Shown here piece after piece: positions 16,092 to 25,160 of a DNA stretch of 34,373 bases (the stretch's first letter is position 1; each line of letters starts with the position of its first letter). The notes beneath the pieces were generated by a model. That model saw only the letters and a program-made list of their open reading frames with translations, was not told where the DNA came from and ran no database searches. The DNA comes from Oceanospirillales bacterium LUC14_002_19_P2 (GTDB taxonomy: Bacteria > Pseudomonadota > Gammaproteobacteria > Pseudomonadales > Endozoicomonadaceae), in NCBI GenBank assembly GCA_002084115.1, contig MUIA01000158.1, forward strand, positions 1 to 34,373, read 5' to 3'. Both the position numbers and the translations under genes were made by a program.

Positions 16092-17132
16092 ATGGGATTG
16101 GTTATCAGAATTATCGCATCACCGGAAGGTGAATCCGTGACTGACTGGAGTGTGACGTTTCCCGAAGGTGGAGGCAGTATCGGGAGAGTGCCCGGTGTAA
16201 CTCTGCAGCTATCAGACAATCGACGTATTGTTTCGGGTACCCATGCGATTATCAGCAGATATCAGCAGGGTTATCGCATTACCGATGTGAGTACGAATGG
16301 TCTTTATATCAATGGCAGTACGCGACCATTGGGGCGTGAATGTCACCAGCCTTTGAACGATGGTGATATTCTTGATGTGGGTGAATACCGTCTCCAGGTA
16401 AGTTGTTTCAGTCCCGGGCAACCGACGCTTCAGGATCCTCAACACAGTGGTGCAGTAGCGCCTTGTGATGCCATTGATGACCCCTTGGGTAAGACGACAG
16501 ACAACAGTCAGGTATTGACTTCAAAGTCTCGTAACACAGAAAAGTCTGAAAGCCCCTATAGGCAGTCAGACAGGCATGCAGTCACTCAGAACAATGTTCT
16601 TGGTTCTTCGCTGGAACCTGACCCTTTCACCGAATTTGATATTGATCAGCAGCCATCAACAGGCATTGACCAGAACGAGGACAGGGACGCTATTGCAGAA
16701 GCTGAAGCATCTTTCTGTCAGGCATACAGCAAGCGATCGCTGACAGAGTTCAATGAACCGGCCCCGTTGCTGTTTGATGGCGGGAAGGTAGGGCCAACCT
16801 CTCACAGAGGTGCGGAGCATCAGGAGTTGGCCTTTGTTCTTGGCCAGATGCAATGGTTTGAACAACGAAACCAGGCGAGGGAAATGGACCTTTATGATTG
16901 CCTGGAAACGGCCTTTAACCAGGTGATCGAAGAACTGGATCCAGCCTTGCTGGCGGCAACGTTTGACGAGTATGCCCCGCACAGTCGGTGGTGGCCGGGA
17001 AGAAAGGCATTCTATTGGCGGATGTACTGTAGGCATTTTCAGAAGTCGGTCAGCAGCCGGGATCTCTTGCTGAAGTTTCGAGGCTGTTTTGACCAGCTGT
17101 ATCAGCGCAAGAACTGGCAGGGTAAAGGGTGA
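16092..17132 (+). CDS. FHA-domain T6SS regulator/scaffold (Fha/TagH type)
   Basis: This 346-residue cytoplasmic protein has an N-terminal forkhead-associated domain at about residues 1-100 with the phosphothreonine-binding residues visible: G31-R32, S48 and H51, and N69-G70 in DVSTNGLYINGS. Residues about 110-240 form a polar linker. The last ~100 residues (LAFVLGQMQWFEQ, VIEELDPALLAATFDEYA, AFYWRMYCRHFQ) match the C-terminal domain of T6SS-associated TagH proteins. In Pseudomonas aeruginosa, Fha1 is activated by PpkA phosphorylation. The kinase gene at the operon's end makes a similar circuit likely here. The stop overlaps the tssJ start by one base (TGATG). Confidence 0.9.
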   Translation: MGLVIRIIASPEGESVTDWSVTFPEGGGSIGRVPGVTLQLSDNRRIVSGTHAIISRYQQGYRITDVSTNGLYINGSTRPLGRECHQPLNDGDILDVGEYRLQVSCFSPGQPTLQDPQHSGAVAPCDAIDDPLGKTTDNSQVLTSKSRNTEKSESPYRQSDRHAVTQNNVLGSSLEPDPFTEFDIDQQPSTGIDQNEDRDAIAEAEASFCQAYSKRSLTEFNEPAPLLFDGGKVGPTSHRGAEHQELAFVLGQMQWFEQRNQAREMDLYDCLETAFNQVIEELDPALLAATFDEYAPHSRWWPGRKAFYWRMYCRHFQKSVSSRDLLLKFRGCFDQLYQRKNWQGKG

Positions 17133-17614
17133 TGCATCGTCACCCCGTTGCAGTAAGGATGGTACTGGGACTGTTGCTCTTTTTAAGCGGTTGCAGCTTT
17201 TTCAGCGGCTGGTTTGGGCAGCACCAACCGACAGTAACCATTGACGTGCATGTCTCACCACAGATCAACCCAAACGCACAGGAACAAGCGACACCGGTTG
17301 AATGGCGTATTTATCAATTATCGCGTAGGGATTTTTTTGATCAAGCCGACTTTCTGTTGCTATTTGATGATGACCTCTCTGTTTTGAAGGGCAGTCTGCT
17401 GAACCGACGTCTACCGGGTAGTGTTCTGCCAGGTAGTCAGGAGACTGTCACGCTGCCCCTAGCACAGGGGGCACTGTATCTGGCAGTGATGGTGGCCTTT
17501 GCCAACTACCCGGATGCGACGAACAAAGGCGTTGTTGTTCTTCGGCCTGATCATGATAACCGGGTTCGCCTTGATATTGAGAATATCTCGGCCAGACTCA
17601 CGGCAGTGAAATAA
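17132..17614 (+). CDS. tssJ: T6SS outer-membrane lipoprotein TssJ
   Basis: TssJ anchors the TssM-TssL complex to the outer membrane. The 160-residue protein has a lipoprotein signal peptide: positively charged start, hydrophobic run, then the lipobox LSGC with the acylated cysteine at residue 21. The mature part fits the transthyretin-like TssJ fold, with PTVTIDVHVSPQINPNAQ, PVEWRIYQLS, FDQADFLLLFDDD, LPGSQETVTLPL and a final VRLDIENISARL. The ATG at 17132 overlaps the upstream stop by one base; a GTG directly before it at 17129 is equally open. Confidence 0.94.
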   Translation: MHRHPVAVRMVLGLLLFLSGCSFFSGWFGQHQPTVTIDVHVSPQINPNAQEQATPVEWRIYQLSRRDFFDQADFLLLFDDDLSVLKGSLLNRRLPGSVLPGSQETVTLPLAQGALYLAVMVAFANYPDATNKGVVVLRPDHDNRVRLDIENISARLTAVK

Positions 17615-17668
17615 ACGCCTCAGGGCAGGGTTCTGTGCATGGGTTGGACAGGGTATAGGGCATAGGAT

Positions 17669-18991
17669 ATGGACAGGAAAAAAGTGGTCTGGAGTGAAGG
17701 GATGTTTCTCTGCCCGCAACATTTCCAGCAGCAGGAACGGTATCTTGAGGACTATGCTCGGCGCTATCTCGAACAGTTACAGCCTGGGCGTTATGGTTTG
17801 ACGGATCTGGCACTGGATGAACATTTGCTGGCGATAGGGAAAGTGGGGGTCAGGCAAGCCAGCGGTCTGTTTCCGGATGGAACACCGTTTAACCTGAGAA
17901 CAGCCGTGGCGACCGAAGTGCCGGAGGATACCCGTGACAAAATTGTCTATCTGGCACTGCCCGTTTATAAGACGGGCAGTGTCGAAGTCGGGGATAACAC
18001 GTCGGACAACCGACGTTACCATCTGATCAGTTATCAGGCCTTTGATGCCTGTCGTGAAGACAGTGACAGCATTCAGCTTGATGTGGCGGAACTGAATATT
18101 CGGCTCAAGCTGGAAGGTGAGGATATTCAGGACCTGACCTTGATTCCGGTTGCGCGCGTCCATGAGCGTAAACCGGATGGGGTGGTTGAACTAAACAAGG
18201 CATTCATACCAGTGTGTCTGCACTTTGGTGTCTCGGATTACCTGGTGGATCATGTCAATGACCTTTATACCCAGATGTTGTCCCGTGCAAGGGATATCGC
18301 GCACCGCATCCGTGCAGATAAAAGTAACAAGAGCCCGCAGGCGTTAATGGAAGATCATTTATGGCTTCAAACGCTGGGTCGATGGTTACCGTTACTTCAG
18401 TCATGGCTGAATGAACGACGGATGCATCCCGAAGAAATCTATCGTTGGTTGTTAGTGATTCAGGGAGATTTTTGCGCGCTGGAGGGCCGGTTGCAGGATG
18501 AACCGGAGACCTTCCAGGTAAACAGGTTGTACGTCTTGTTTTCTGGCCTGTTCTCTACGTTACGCACCCAGCTACAACAGGTGCGTGTTGATGCTGTTGT
18601 GCAATTGCCGTGGGATGATTCACTGTTGATCCGGCGGCGGTTATTGCGAACCAGTATTCAGGACCGTTCCCTGTACTCTGCGAGCCGATTTATTTTGTCA
18701 GTGACAGCCTCTATGGGGACTCAGGAACTCAGTCGTCAGTTCCCTCTATTATGCAAACTCGGTGGCAACAGCCGTATTGCAGAGCTGGTTCGTAATGCAT
18801 TGTCGGGCATTTCACTTCAGGTATTGCCTGTACCGCCGGTTGAGCTAAAGGTCAAGACGGATGCTGCCTATTTTGAGCTGGATACTCGTTCCCCCCTTTG
18901 GCTGGAAATGTTGCAGAAAGAAGAGTCGCTTGCCTTGCATATGGATGAGCAATTGGGGGATGTGACTGTTGAGCTGTTCGCTATTCGCTGA
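17669..18991 (+). CDS. tssK: T6SS baseplate protein TssK (VasE/ImpJ)
   Basis: TssK trimers connect the cytoplasmic baseplate to the membrane complex. The 440-residue protein opens with the near-invariant signature VVWSEGMFLCPQHFQQQERY and continues with YGLTDLALDEHLLAIGKV, SGLFPDGTPF, then FIPVCLHFGVSDYL and the C-terminal FELDTRSPLWLEMLQ, all placed as in the family. Length is normal. It lies 54 bp after tssJ and 37 bp before tssL. Confidence 0.97.
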   Translation: MDRKKVVWSEGMFLCPQHFQQQERYLEDYARRYLEQLQPGRYGLTDLALDEHLLAIGKVGVRQASGLFPDGTPFNLRTAVATEVPEDTRDKIVYLALPVYKTGSVEVGDNTSDNRRYHLISYQAFDACREDSDSIQLDVAELNIRLKLEGEDIQDLTLIPVARVHERKPDGVVELNKAFIPVCLHFGVSDYLVDHVNDLYTQMLSRARDIAHRIRADKSNKSPQALMEDHLWLQTLGRWLPLLQSWLNERRMHPEEIYRWLLVIQGDFCALEGRLQDEPETFQVNRLYVLFSGLFSTLRTQLQQVRVDAVVQLPWDDSLLIRRRLLRTSIQDRSLYSASRFILSVTASMGTQELSRQFPLLCKLGGNSRIAELVRNALSGISLQVLPVPPVELKVKTDAAYFELDTRSPLWLEMLQKEESLALHMDEQLGDVTVELFAIR

Positions 18992-19028
18992 TGGGTAGTG
19001 TCATCAGGGGGCATGTCGGAGATGATGT

Positions 19029-20207
19029 GTGACTTCGCTGTTTGTTGATGAAGAGACTGTAGACATCCGGGCCGTCGATAAAGAACCATCATCGGATCCC
19101 AATCAGGAACCCTCGCCGGGCGCGTCTGATGGAGCCGATCTCTGGGAATTGTCGAGCCTGCCTGAACGTTTTGATCTTCACCCTAACCCCCTGATCAATA
19201 TTTCCCATGAAGTGATAGCGGTGCTTGTTGCCTTGCCGCGCCTTGGATACCCCCAGGATATCCGGCAGTTTCGACTGCTATTACTCGACCTGATCGCGGA
19301 GGTGCGAAATCGAGGCCTGTTTCTGGATTACCACGCCAGTGTGATCGATAAAACCTGTTTTGTCCTTTGTGCGGCTCTGGATGAAATGATTATGAATACA
19401 GACTGGGGGGAGGCTGCGAACTGGGGTAATAACACATTGGTCAGTAGTGTGTTTAACCAGCGTAACGGTGGAGAAGTGTTTTTTGACCTGCTTGACCAGG
19501 CTTTGCGGCAGCAAATGCGGCTGGTGGATTTTCTTGAAGTTCAGTACTGCCTGTTACAACTGGGGTTCAGGGGACGGTACCGGGATATGGCTAATAGCCC
19601 TGTCAGTGAATTCAGCGCCAGTATTCTGAAATTGCTGTTCCGACAGCACCATAAGGGCACGATGCCAACCGAAAAATCTCGAGAGAAACCTGCCAGGTAC
19701 GGCAAGCCTTTCCGTTTTGTTCCATTCTCGTGGTTATTGATGGGCGCAACCATCCTGGTGGCGATTACGGTGATGATTTCCGAACTTTGGTATGGCAGTC
19801 AGTCGGCCGTTCTGTTGTCGCAATATGAACGTCTGGCCATGGAGGTCTTCTATACCGATACAGAGCAGGATGAGGCAGCCAGTACGGTATCGGATGATGA
19901 GACGTCTCGTTTGCTGCGCTCCGCCGGTGTCCTGACCGGCCAACTGTTTGAGCGTGTCTGGTCAGTGACTCTGACACCGTTTGAGCGTGAGAGTCGTGCT
20001 CGCGCAATCAGTAATGAACTGACCCATGCCGGCTATCTGGCAACAGTCACACCTGCTAGGGATAAATGGGTGGTTAAAATTCCAGCGACAAGCCGCCAGA
20101 AAGCGGAGTTACTCAAAAATGAGCTGGGTATACGCTATAACCTGACGGTAACGGTAGAACTGGATCTTTTACCGGAATCCGGTGTAGAGCGGGTACCAGG
20201 CGAATGA
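19029..20207 (+). CDS. tssL: T6SS inner-membrane protein TssL (DotU-like) with C-terminal periplasmic domain
   Basis: TssL sits in the inner membrane with TssM. The 392-residue protein has a charged disordered N-terminus, a DotU domain at about residues 50-215 (LDYHASVIDKTCFVLCAALDE, FFDLLDQALRQ, LLQLGFRGRYRDM) and a single transmembrane helix at about residues 232-256. An additional periplasmic section of ~135 residues follows. Its last part (about 319-380, with RARAISNELTHAGYLATV and KWVVKIPATSRQKAELLKNEL) does not look like the OmpA-type peptidoglycan-binding domain of many extended TssL proteins, and resembles a SPOR-like fold. The GTG start is supported by GGAG upstream. The stop overlaps the tssM start (ATGA). 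Confidence 0.92.
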   Translation: MTSLFVDEETVDIRAVDKEPSSDPNQEPSPGASDGADLWELSSLPERFDLHPNPLINISHEVIAVLVALPRLGYPQDIRQFRLLLLDLIAEVRNRGLFLDYHASVIDKTCFVLCAALDEMIMNTDWGEAANWGNNTLVSSVFNQRNGGEVFFDLLDQALRQQMRLVDFLEVQYCLLQLGFRGRYRDMANSPVSEFSASILKLLFRQHHKGTMPTEKSREKPARYGKPFRFVPFSWLLMGATILVAITVMISELWYGSQSAVLLSQYERLAMEVFYTDTEQDEAASTVSDDETSRLLRSAGVLTGQLFERVWSVTLTPFERESRARAISNELTHAGYLATVTPARDKWVVKIPATSRQKAELLKNELGIRYNLTVTVELDLLPESGVERVPGE

Positions 20208-23200
20208 AACGCGTATTGCTGGCGGCACTGAGACCGCTGTTGCTGGTAACCGGGATCAGCATGCTGTCGGTTATCAGTGTTGTCTGGCTCCTAAGCGGTT
20301 TTATGGCGCCAGGACTTGGCATGCTACTGCGTTTACTGGTGATTCCGTTGCTGCTGACCAGTATTGCAGGCGTTGCCTGGTGGTATCACCGTCGCAAGAC
20401 CAGCTGGCGTACGGTTCAGGAAAAAAAGACCACACTCACCGATCTGGAACGGGATAAAACAGCATTAGCGAGTTTGTTTGGGGATGCCATCAAACAGTTA
20501 AAGAACCGTCAACGACTTGCGACACGAAGCCTTTATGAACAGGCGTGGTATGTGGCACTCGGTGACGGCCGCAGCGGCAAAAGTACACTGTTGTCCAGTA
20601 ATAATCTTGAACCACTGTTTCTGTATTCAAAGGATGAAGAAACGTCCGCCAACTGGTTGTGTCGGTTTTGGGTAGGGGAGCGGGTCGTGGTGATTGAGAC
20701 TGGGCCAGGACTGGTGGGAGCCAGTGTTAATGAGGCGCTGTGGCACTATTTTGCTGATTTGTTAATGAAATATCGGCCAAGGCAAGCATTGAATGGCCTG
20801 ATCATGGTAATCAGTTGTGCTGATCTGCTGAATGGAAGTCGCGATGGCCGCCGTAATCTTGCCAGTCGTATTCGTGAGGCTATTTTAACGCTGAATAATC
20901 GTATCGGTATTCAATTGCCGGTTTATGCGACTTTCAGTTGTGTGGATGCTATCCGTGACTTTTTACCCGCATTCAGCAGCCGGCGAGAGGGCGGGGCAGA
21001 CACACCGTTTGGCGATCTGGTTGAGCAGTATGACAACAGGCATTTTGATGTGGAATGGTTTCGGCATTCGCTGCAGACCTTATTGTTGGGGTTGGTCGAT
21101 AAACAGTTAAGGTCCATGCAGCAGGGACGACGTCCGGAAAGCTGGCAATCCCTTATTGCCCTGCCGTTCCAATTGCAACTATTTGGACGGGTCATGGAAA
21201 ATTTCTGCAAGGATCTCTGTACGGAGTCCTTGCTCAGGGAGTATGTCTGGCTGCGGGGGTATTTTCTGTTTACCTCCGAACAGCAGGGTGCGCAGTATGA
21301 TTTATTAACTCAGGCGGTCTCCAATTTTGGCGGCTGTGCCAGCACGACGGCTTACGATCAGGTGCCGGGTCGGATGACGCTGTTTGCTAGCCGGTTGCTG
21401 CAACAGGTCATATTACCGGAATCGGGGATTGCAGGGCGGAACCGGCAACAGGAGAGTCGCTACCTGTTTGCCCACCTGTTGGTGATACTGGTATTGGTGT
21501 TGTCATTGGGCGTGTTTATTTACCAGATGCGTGCGAATTGGATCAGGGATGAATCCTATTTTCACAGTATGCAATCGCGCCTGGCGCTTTATCATTCAGA
21601 AATATTCCGCCTTGAGCGGCAGGAGAGAACCACAGACCTTGCTTATGTGCTCCCTGTTCTGACTGACCTGAGGCAGCTCTACCTGGAGGGGAACCGTAAG
21701 AAACCCTGGTATCTGCGCAGTAGTCTGTTTGAGGGGAACCTGTCGAAGGCGGTAACCCAGGCGTACCACAATCATCTCCAGCAATTACTGTTACCCAGGC
21801 TGATAGACCTGACGGCGATTGCCTTACAGCAAAGCCTTGATGACGATGATACCGGACAGGTTTTCGAACATCTTCGTTTTTACTTGATGCTGTTTAACAA
21901 GCGCCTTTTGAATACCAGTGGCCTGAAGCGTTTTCTGCTTGGGCGCATGGCTGTCTTTGTCCCACAACTGAATGGGCACCAGGCAGAGCAACTGGTCAGC
22001 GAACTGTTGGATTCCGAGTATGCCGCCGTCTACAAGCCCAGAGAGCCGCTGGTTGAAATGGCGCGTCAGAGTCTCGCCGGGGTGCCTGTTGATCAACTCA
22101 TTTATGGCCGGCTCAAGGCACTGCCAGATAATCGTGAAACACTGGATGTCCGTCATTTCATGGGCAAATATTTTCCACTGATGGCCCGCTTCCGGCCCGG
22201 ATTCAAGGCATTTACCCTGCCAGTGATGTATACCGCTATGGGTTATGCCAATCTGGATCTCTCCGTAAAGTCACCGCTTCTGCGGCAGTTATTGACGGAA
22301 TACCGGTTGATCATGGGAGATTTACAGGGGCCTTTTAACGTGGATCTGCTGGCGCTCAGCACCAATATCCAGAACCTGTATTTTTCAGATTATATTTATC
22401 GCTGGAAAAACCTGTATGACAATATTGAGGTTGCCCACTTTGATACGCTCATCCAGCTGTGCACCTCCCTGGAAGTCTTGCGGGCGCCCTCCATCAGTCC
22501 TCTCCTGGATGCGCTGAATTTTCTTGTGGCAAATACCCAGCTAGTTCAAACCAGGGAGCCATTAGAGACATCTGTTATCGAAAAAACGGCAGGCAAAGCA
22601 GGTCGGCAGGGGGCGAAGTGGCTGGCCTCGGATCAACAGTATCGCCTGCACCCTGCTTATGTGGTGGATGAGCAGTTTCAGCAATACGCCGATTTTGTGG
22701 AAACCCGCCACGAGCAGGGGTCAGCGTTCGAACGGCTGGAACATTGTGTGTCGAATCTCGATGTCTACCTGCAGGACGCGCTGACAGCACCCGATCCGGG
22801 TGAAGTCTTTTTTACGTATGCACTGGCCCATGCTGCTGGAAACAATGATCCTATCCGCTGCATTGATACGGTGTCCACACTGGCGCCGTCGGTGGTGGCC
22901 AGCATCGGCCAGGCCCTGTCTCAGCAGATCTGGAAGCTGGTTCTTATGGAGGCGTACCGGCATATCGACAAGCAATGGCGTCAGAATGTATTGCCAGTAT
23001 ACAAGTCGACGTTAGCGGGGCGTTTTCCTTTTGCCGTCAGTGAAGGGTGGGAATCCTCCCTGTCGGCCTTTGTCACGTTTTTCCGTCCGGAAGGCGTATG
23101 GGATGGGTTCATGACAACCTATCTGGCACCGTTCATCGATTGGCAGGGGGCGAAACCGGTGGTGAAATCGATTGATGGTTTCCGGTTGCCGCTCAAACCC

Positions 23201-23662
23201 CAGGTACTGGATTTGATGATCAAGGCAAAACGCATTCGTTATGTTTACCTGGATGCCAATGGTCAGCAGTTGTCTCTGGATTTGACCGTCCGGGCACTGG
23301 ATATGAGTCCGGATGTGACCGATTTTATCCTGTTTGCCGCGCGGCCGATCTTCAAGTACCAGCATGGTCCCCGGGTCTGGGGCTCGTTGCACTGGCCAAC
23401 GGATGATACGCCAGATACTGGTGTAACAGCGCAGTTCTTCCGTAGCGGCGTCTTACTGGCAGAAAAGCAATATAACGGTCCCTGGGCACTGCTGCGTTTT
23501 TTCTGGGATGCGCGGATGAAAGCCGACACCATGGGCGTGATATTCGAATACTCGCTGGGTGACCGATCCATCAAATTGCATGGATCCGCGATTGATGAAT
23601 ACCCGGGGCCCAGGGCCCAGGAACTGTTCCTGAATTTCAACCTGCCGGAAACGCTGCTATGA
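20204..23662 (+). CDS. tssM: T6SS inner-membrane protein TssM (IcmF/VasK)
   Basis: TssM spans the inner membrane and reaches TssJ at the outer membrane. The 1152-residue protein has two N-terminal hydrophobic helices at about residues 10-60, a cytoplasmic domain with a Walker A motif at residues 120-128 (GDGRSGKST), a third transmembrane helix at about residues 422-444 and a large periplasmic part ending in a beta-rich C-terminus (MGVIFEYSLGDRSIKLHG). Where many homologues have a DTAG-type switch after the P-loop, this one reads ETGPGLVG, so nucleotide handling may differ. The gene overlaps both neighbours by 4 bp (ATGA with tssL, ATGA with the kinase gene), so translation is probably coupled. 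Confidence 0.96.
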   Translation: MKRVLLAALRPLLLVTGISMLSVISVVWLLSGFMAPGLGMLLRLLVIPLLLTSIAGVAWWYHRRKTSWRTVQEKKTTLTDLERDKTALASLFGDAIKQLKNRQRLATRSLYEQAWYVALGDGRSGKSTLLSSNNLEPLFLYSKDEETSANWLCRFWVGERVVVIETGPGLVGASVNEALWHYFADLLMKYRPRQALNGLIMVISCADLLNGSRDGRRNLASRIREAILTLNNRIGIQLPVYATFSCVDAIRDFLPAFSSRREGGADTPFGDLVEQYDNRHFDVEWFRHSLQTLLLGLVDKQLRSMQQGRRPESWQSLIALPFQLQLFGRVMENFCKDLCTESLLREYVWLRGYFLFTSEQQGAQYDLLTQAVSNFGGCASTTAYDQVPGRMTLFASRLLQQVILPESGIAGRNRQQESRYLFAHLLVILVLVLSLGVFIYQMRANWIRDESYFHSMQSRLALYHSEIFRLERQERTTDLAYVLPVLTDLRQLYLEGNRKKPWYLRSSLFEGNLSKAVTQAYHNHLQQLLLPRLIDLTAIALQQSLDDDDTGQVFEHLRFYLMLFNKRLLNTSGLKRFLLGRMAVFVPQLNGHQAEQLVSELLDSEYAAVYKPREPLVEMARQSLAGVPVDQLIYGRLKALPDNRETLDVRHFMGKYFPLMARFRPGFKAFTLPVMYTAMGYANLDLSVKSPLLRQLLTEYRLIMGDLQGPFNVDLLALSTNIQNLYFSDYIYRWKNLYDNIEVAHFDTLIQLCTSLEVLRAPSISPLLDALNFLVANTQLVQTREPLETSVIEKTAGKAGRQGAKWLASDQQYRLHPAYVVDEQFQQYADFVETRHEQGSAFERLEHCVSNLDVYLQDALTAPDPGEVFFTYALAHAAGNNDPIRCIDTVSTLAPSVVASIGQALSQQIWKLVLMEAYRHIDKQWRQNVLPVYKSTLAGRFPFAVSEGWESSLSAFVTFFRPEGVWDGFMTTYLAPFIDWQGAKPVVKSIDGFRLPLKPQVLDLMIKAKRIRYVYLDANGQQLSLDLTVRALDMSPDVTDFILFAARPIFKYQHGPRVWGSLHWPTDDTPDTGVTAQFFRSGVLLAEKQYNGPWALLRFFWDARMKADTMGVIFEYSLGDRSIKLHGSAIDEYPGPRAQELFLNFNLPETLL

Positions 23663-24501
23663 AATTCAGTAACGCATTTCTTACTCGGCAGGTGAAATAT
23701 CGACTGGCAGGGCGCTTTACACTAGAAAGCCCATTTAGTGCACGGCGACGTGTCGTACAGGCCTATGATCATGAGAGTGGGAAGCGGGTTGCACTCAAGC
23801 AGGGATCGCCAGAGCGATTAGGAAGGGAATGGGCAAGGTTAAACACCCTTTCAGTGAGGGGGGTTTTACCGCCGACGCTATTGCTTCCTGCCATGGGATT
23901 GATGGTGTTTCCCTGGTTACCGTCAGCCAATTTGGCTCTACGGTTGCTGGCCGATGACATTTCACCATTAGAAGGATTAGCTGTCTTAAAGCAAGTTGGG
24001 GAAGCCGTATGTCATTTTCACCGACAAGGGGTTCTTCATGGTGATATAAAGCCAGCTAACATCATTCCAGCATTGGGCGGTGTGCTGATTGACTTTACGG
24101 ACGCATCCGATATTGGCATGCCTGTTTCTCAGGTTATCCCGTGTTACCTGTCTCCGGCTTTTGCTGCGCCAGGGGTATTACGAAACCAGGGGAGGATGCG
24201 TGAATCCTTCGACTGGTTTTCAATGGCTGTCACGCTGGAATTGATGGTATTCCGACAGCATCCTTTTTCAGGCAAAACCATCCTTGACATATCGGAACAT
24301 GCATGGAGGTCAGGGCATCATTGTTTTGATTGGAAAGCCTGCTGTCGGGGACATGAAATCACGCCGGCAGAATTTATGGATGTACTGGATCACTGTTTCC
24401 ATGCGGTTGAGACGCGTTGTGCAGGGGTGCACCAAGCTGAAGATGCGTCATTACCCAGTGCTGGTGTGGACCGGGAATGGTCCAGAGTCCGAACAGCATG
24501 A
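23659..24501 (+). CDS. Hanks-type Ser/Thr protein kinase of the T6SS locus (PpkA-like role)
   Basis: The 280-residue soluble protein has the core of a eukaryotic-like kinase: the ATP-binding lysine K47 (VALKQG), candidate helix-C glutamate E57 (REWARL), catalytic loop HGDIKPAN at residues 127-134 with D129 and N134, and metal-binding D145 in IDFTDAS, where DFT replaces the usual DFG. No glycine-rich loop is obvious at the N-terminus. Unlike P. aeruginosa PpkA it has no transmembrane or periplasmic sensor domain. Its start overlaps the tssM stop by 4 bp, so it is the last gene of the operon and probably phosphorylates the FHA protein or a membrane-complex subunit. No phosphatase gene is seen. 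The last 128 bp overlap the opposing tauE-like gene. Confidence 0.87.
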   Translation: MKFSNAFLTRQVKYRLAGRFTLESPFSARRRVVQAYDHESGKRVALKQGSPERLGREWARLNTLSVRGVLPPTLLLPAMGLMVFPWLPSANLALRLLADDISPLEGLAVLKQVGEAVCHFHRQGVLHGDIKPANIIPALGGVLIDFTDASDIGMPVSQVIPCYLSPAFAAPGVLRNQGRMRESFDWFSMAVTLELMVFRQHPFSGKTILDISEHAWRSGHHCFDWKACCRGHEITPAEFMDVLDHCFHAVETRCAGVHQAEDASLPSAGVDREWSRVRTA

Positions 24502-25129
24502 CCAGTATGCCGGCACCAGCTCTGACACCTCGGTGTTGCAGAACCCCTTTTATCTGGTCTGCCAGTAGGCCCGTCGCCAACAAAACCGGGATGGTACCAA
24601 TCCCAAAGCAGAGCATCAGTATCGCTGCGTTCCAGCTGCTGGCACTGGATGCTGCCCAGATCAGCGTACTGTAGACGAGTCCGCAGGGTAACCAGCCCCA
24701 GAGCATGCCCACAACAAAGGCCCGGGGAGGGGTGGTGATCGGCAACAACGCTGCAGCCCGTGGCTGTATATGTCGCCAGAGTCGATGGCCGGCCTGTTCA
24801 AGTTTGGTGAGGCCAAGCCACCATCCGGAAAGGTACAACCCCATGGCCATCAACATCAGCCCCGCCAACCAGCGAATAGCCAGGCTGGTTTCACGACTGA
24901 ATCCGCCCAGAAACCAGCCTAATGTTCCCATCAGGAAGCCTGCGATGGCATAACTGATAATCCGGCCGGAATTATAAGCCAGAAGTAAAGACAGACGACG
25001 TGGTAGGGTATTGCCAGCAGGTGTCGACAGAGTCAGGGCCGACATGATTCCCCCGCACATCCCAATACAATGTGCACCGCCGAGCAGGCCAAGAATGATA
25101 GCGGTCGTATACTGCAGTGTTTCAGGCAT
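24374..25129 (-). CDS. TauE/SafE-like membrane protein of the cco cluster
   Basis: This 251-residue polytopic membrane protein belongs to the sulfite-exporter TauE/SafE-like family that follows ccoS in many gammaproteobacteria. It shows GLLGGAHCIGMCGGI at the N-terminus, NSGRIISYAIAGFLMGTLGW, WLPCGLVYSTLIWA and the closing GLWTIPGPHQHWVMTH. The His/Cys pairs HCIGMC and LPCG suggest copper or other metal transport, and relatives such as CcoA-independent copper suppliers have been linked to cbb3 maturation. The function here is inferred. The last ~20 residues after the family end are extra and overlap the T6SS kinase gene. A promoter with an FNR-like box precedes it; no strong ribosome site is visible. 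Confidence 0.85.
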   Translation of the reverse strand: MPETLQYTTAIILGLLGGAHCIGMCGGIMSALTLSTPAGNTLPRRLSLLLAYNSGRIISYAIAGFLMGTLGWFLGGFSRETSLAIRWLAGLMLMAMGLYLSGWWLGLTKLEQAGHRLWRHIQPRAAALLPITTPPRAFVVGMLWGWLPCGLVYSTLIWAASSASSWNAAILMLCFGIGTIPVLLATGLLADQIKGVLQHRGVRAGAGILVMLFGLWTIPGPHQHWVMTHLQLGAPLHNASQPHGNSDPVHP

Positions 25130-25160
25130 AAAAGAGTGTGAACGAATAAGATTGGCAGTC

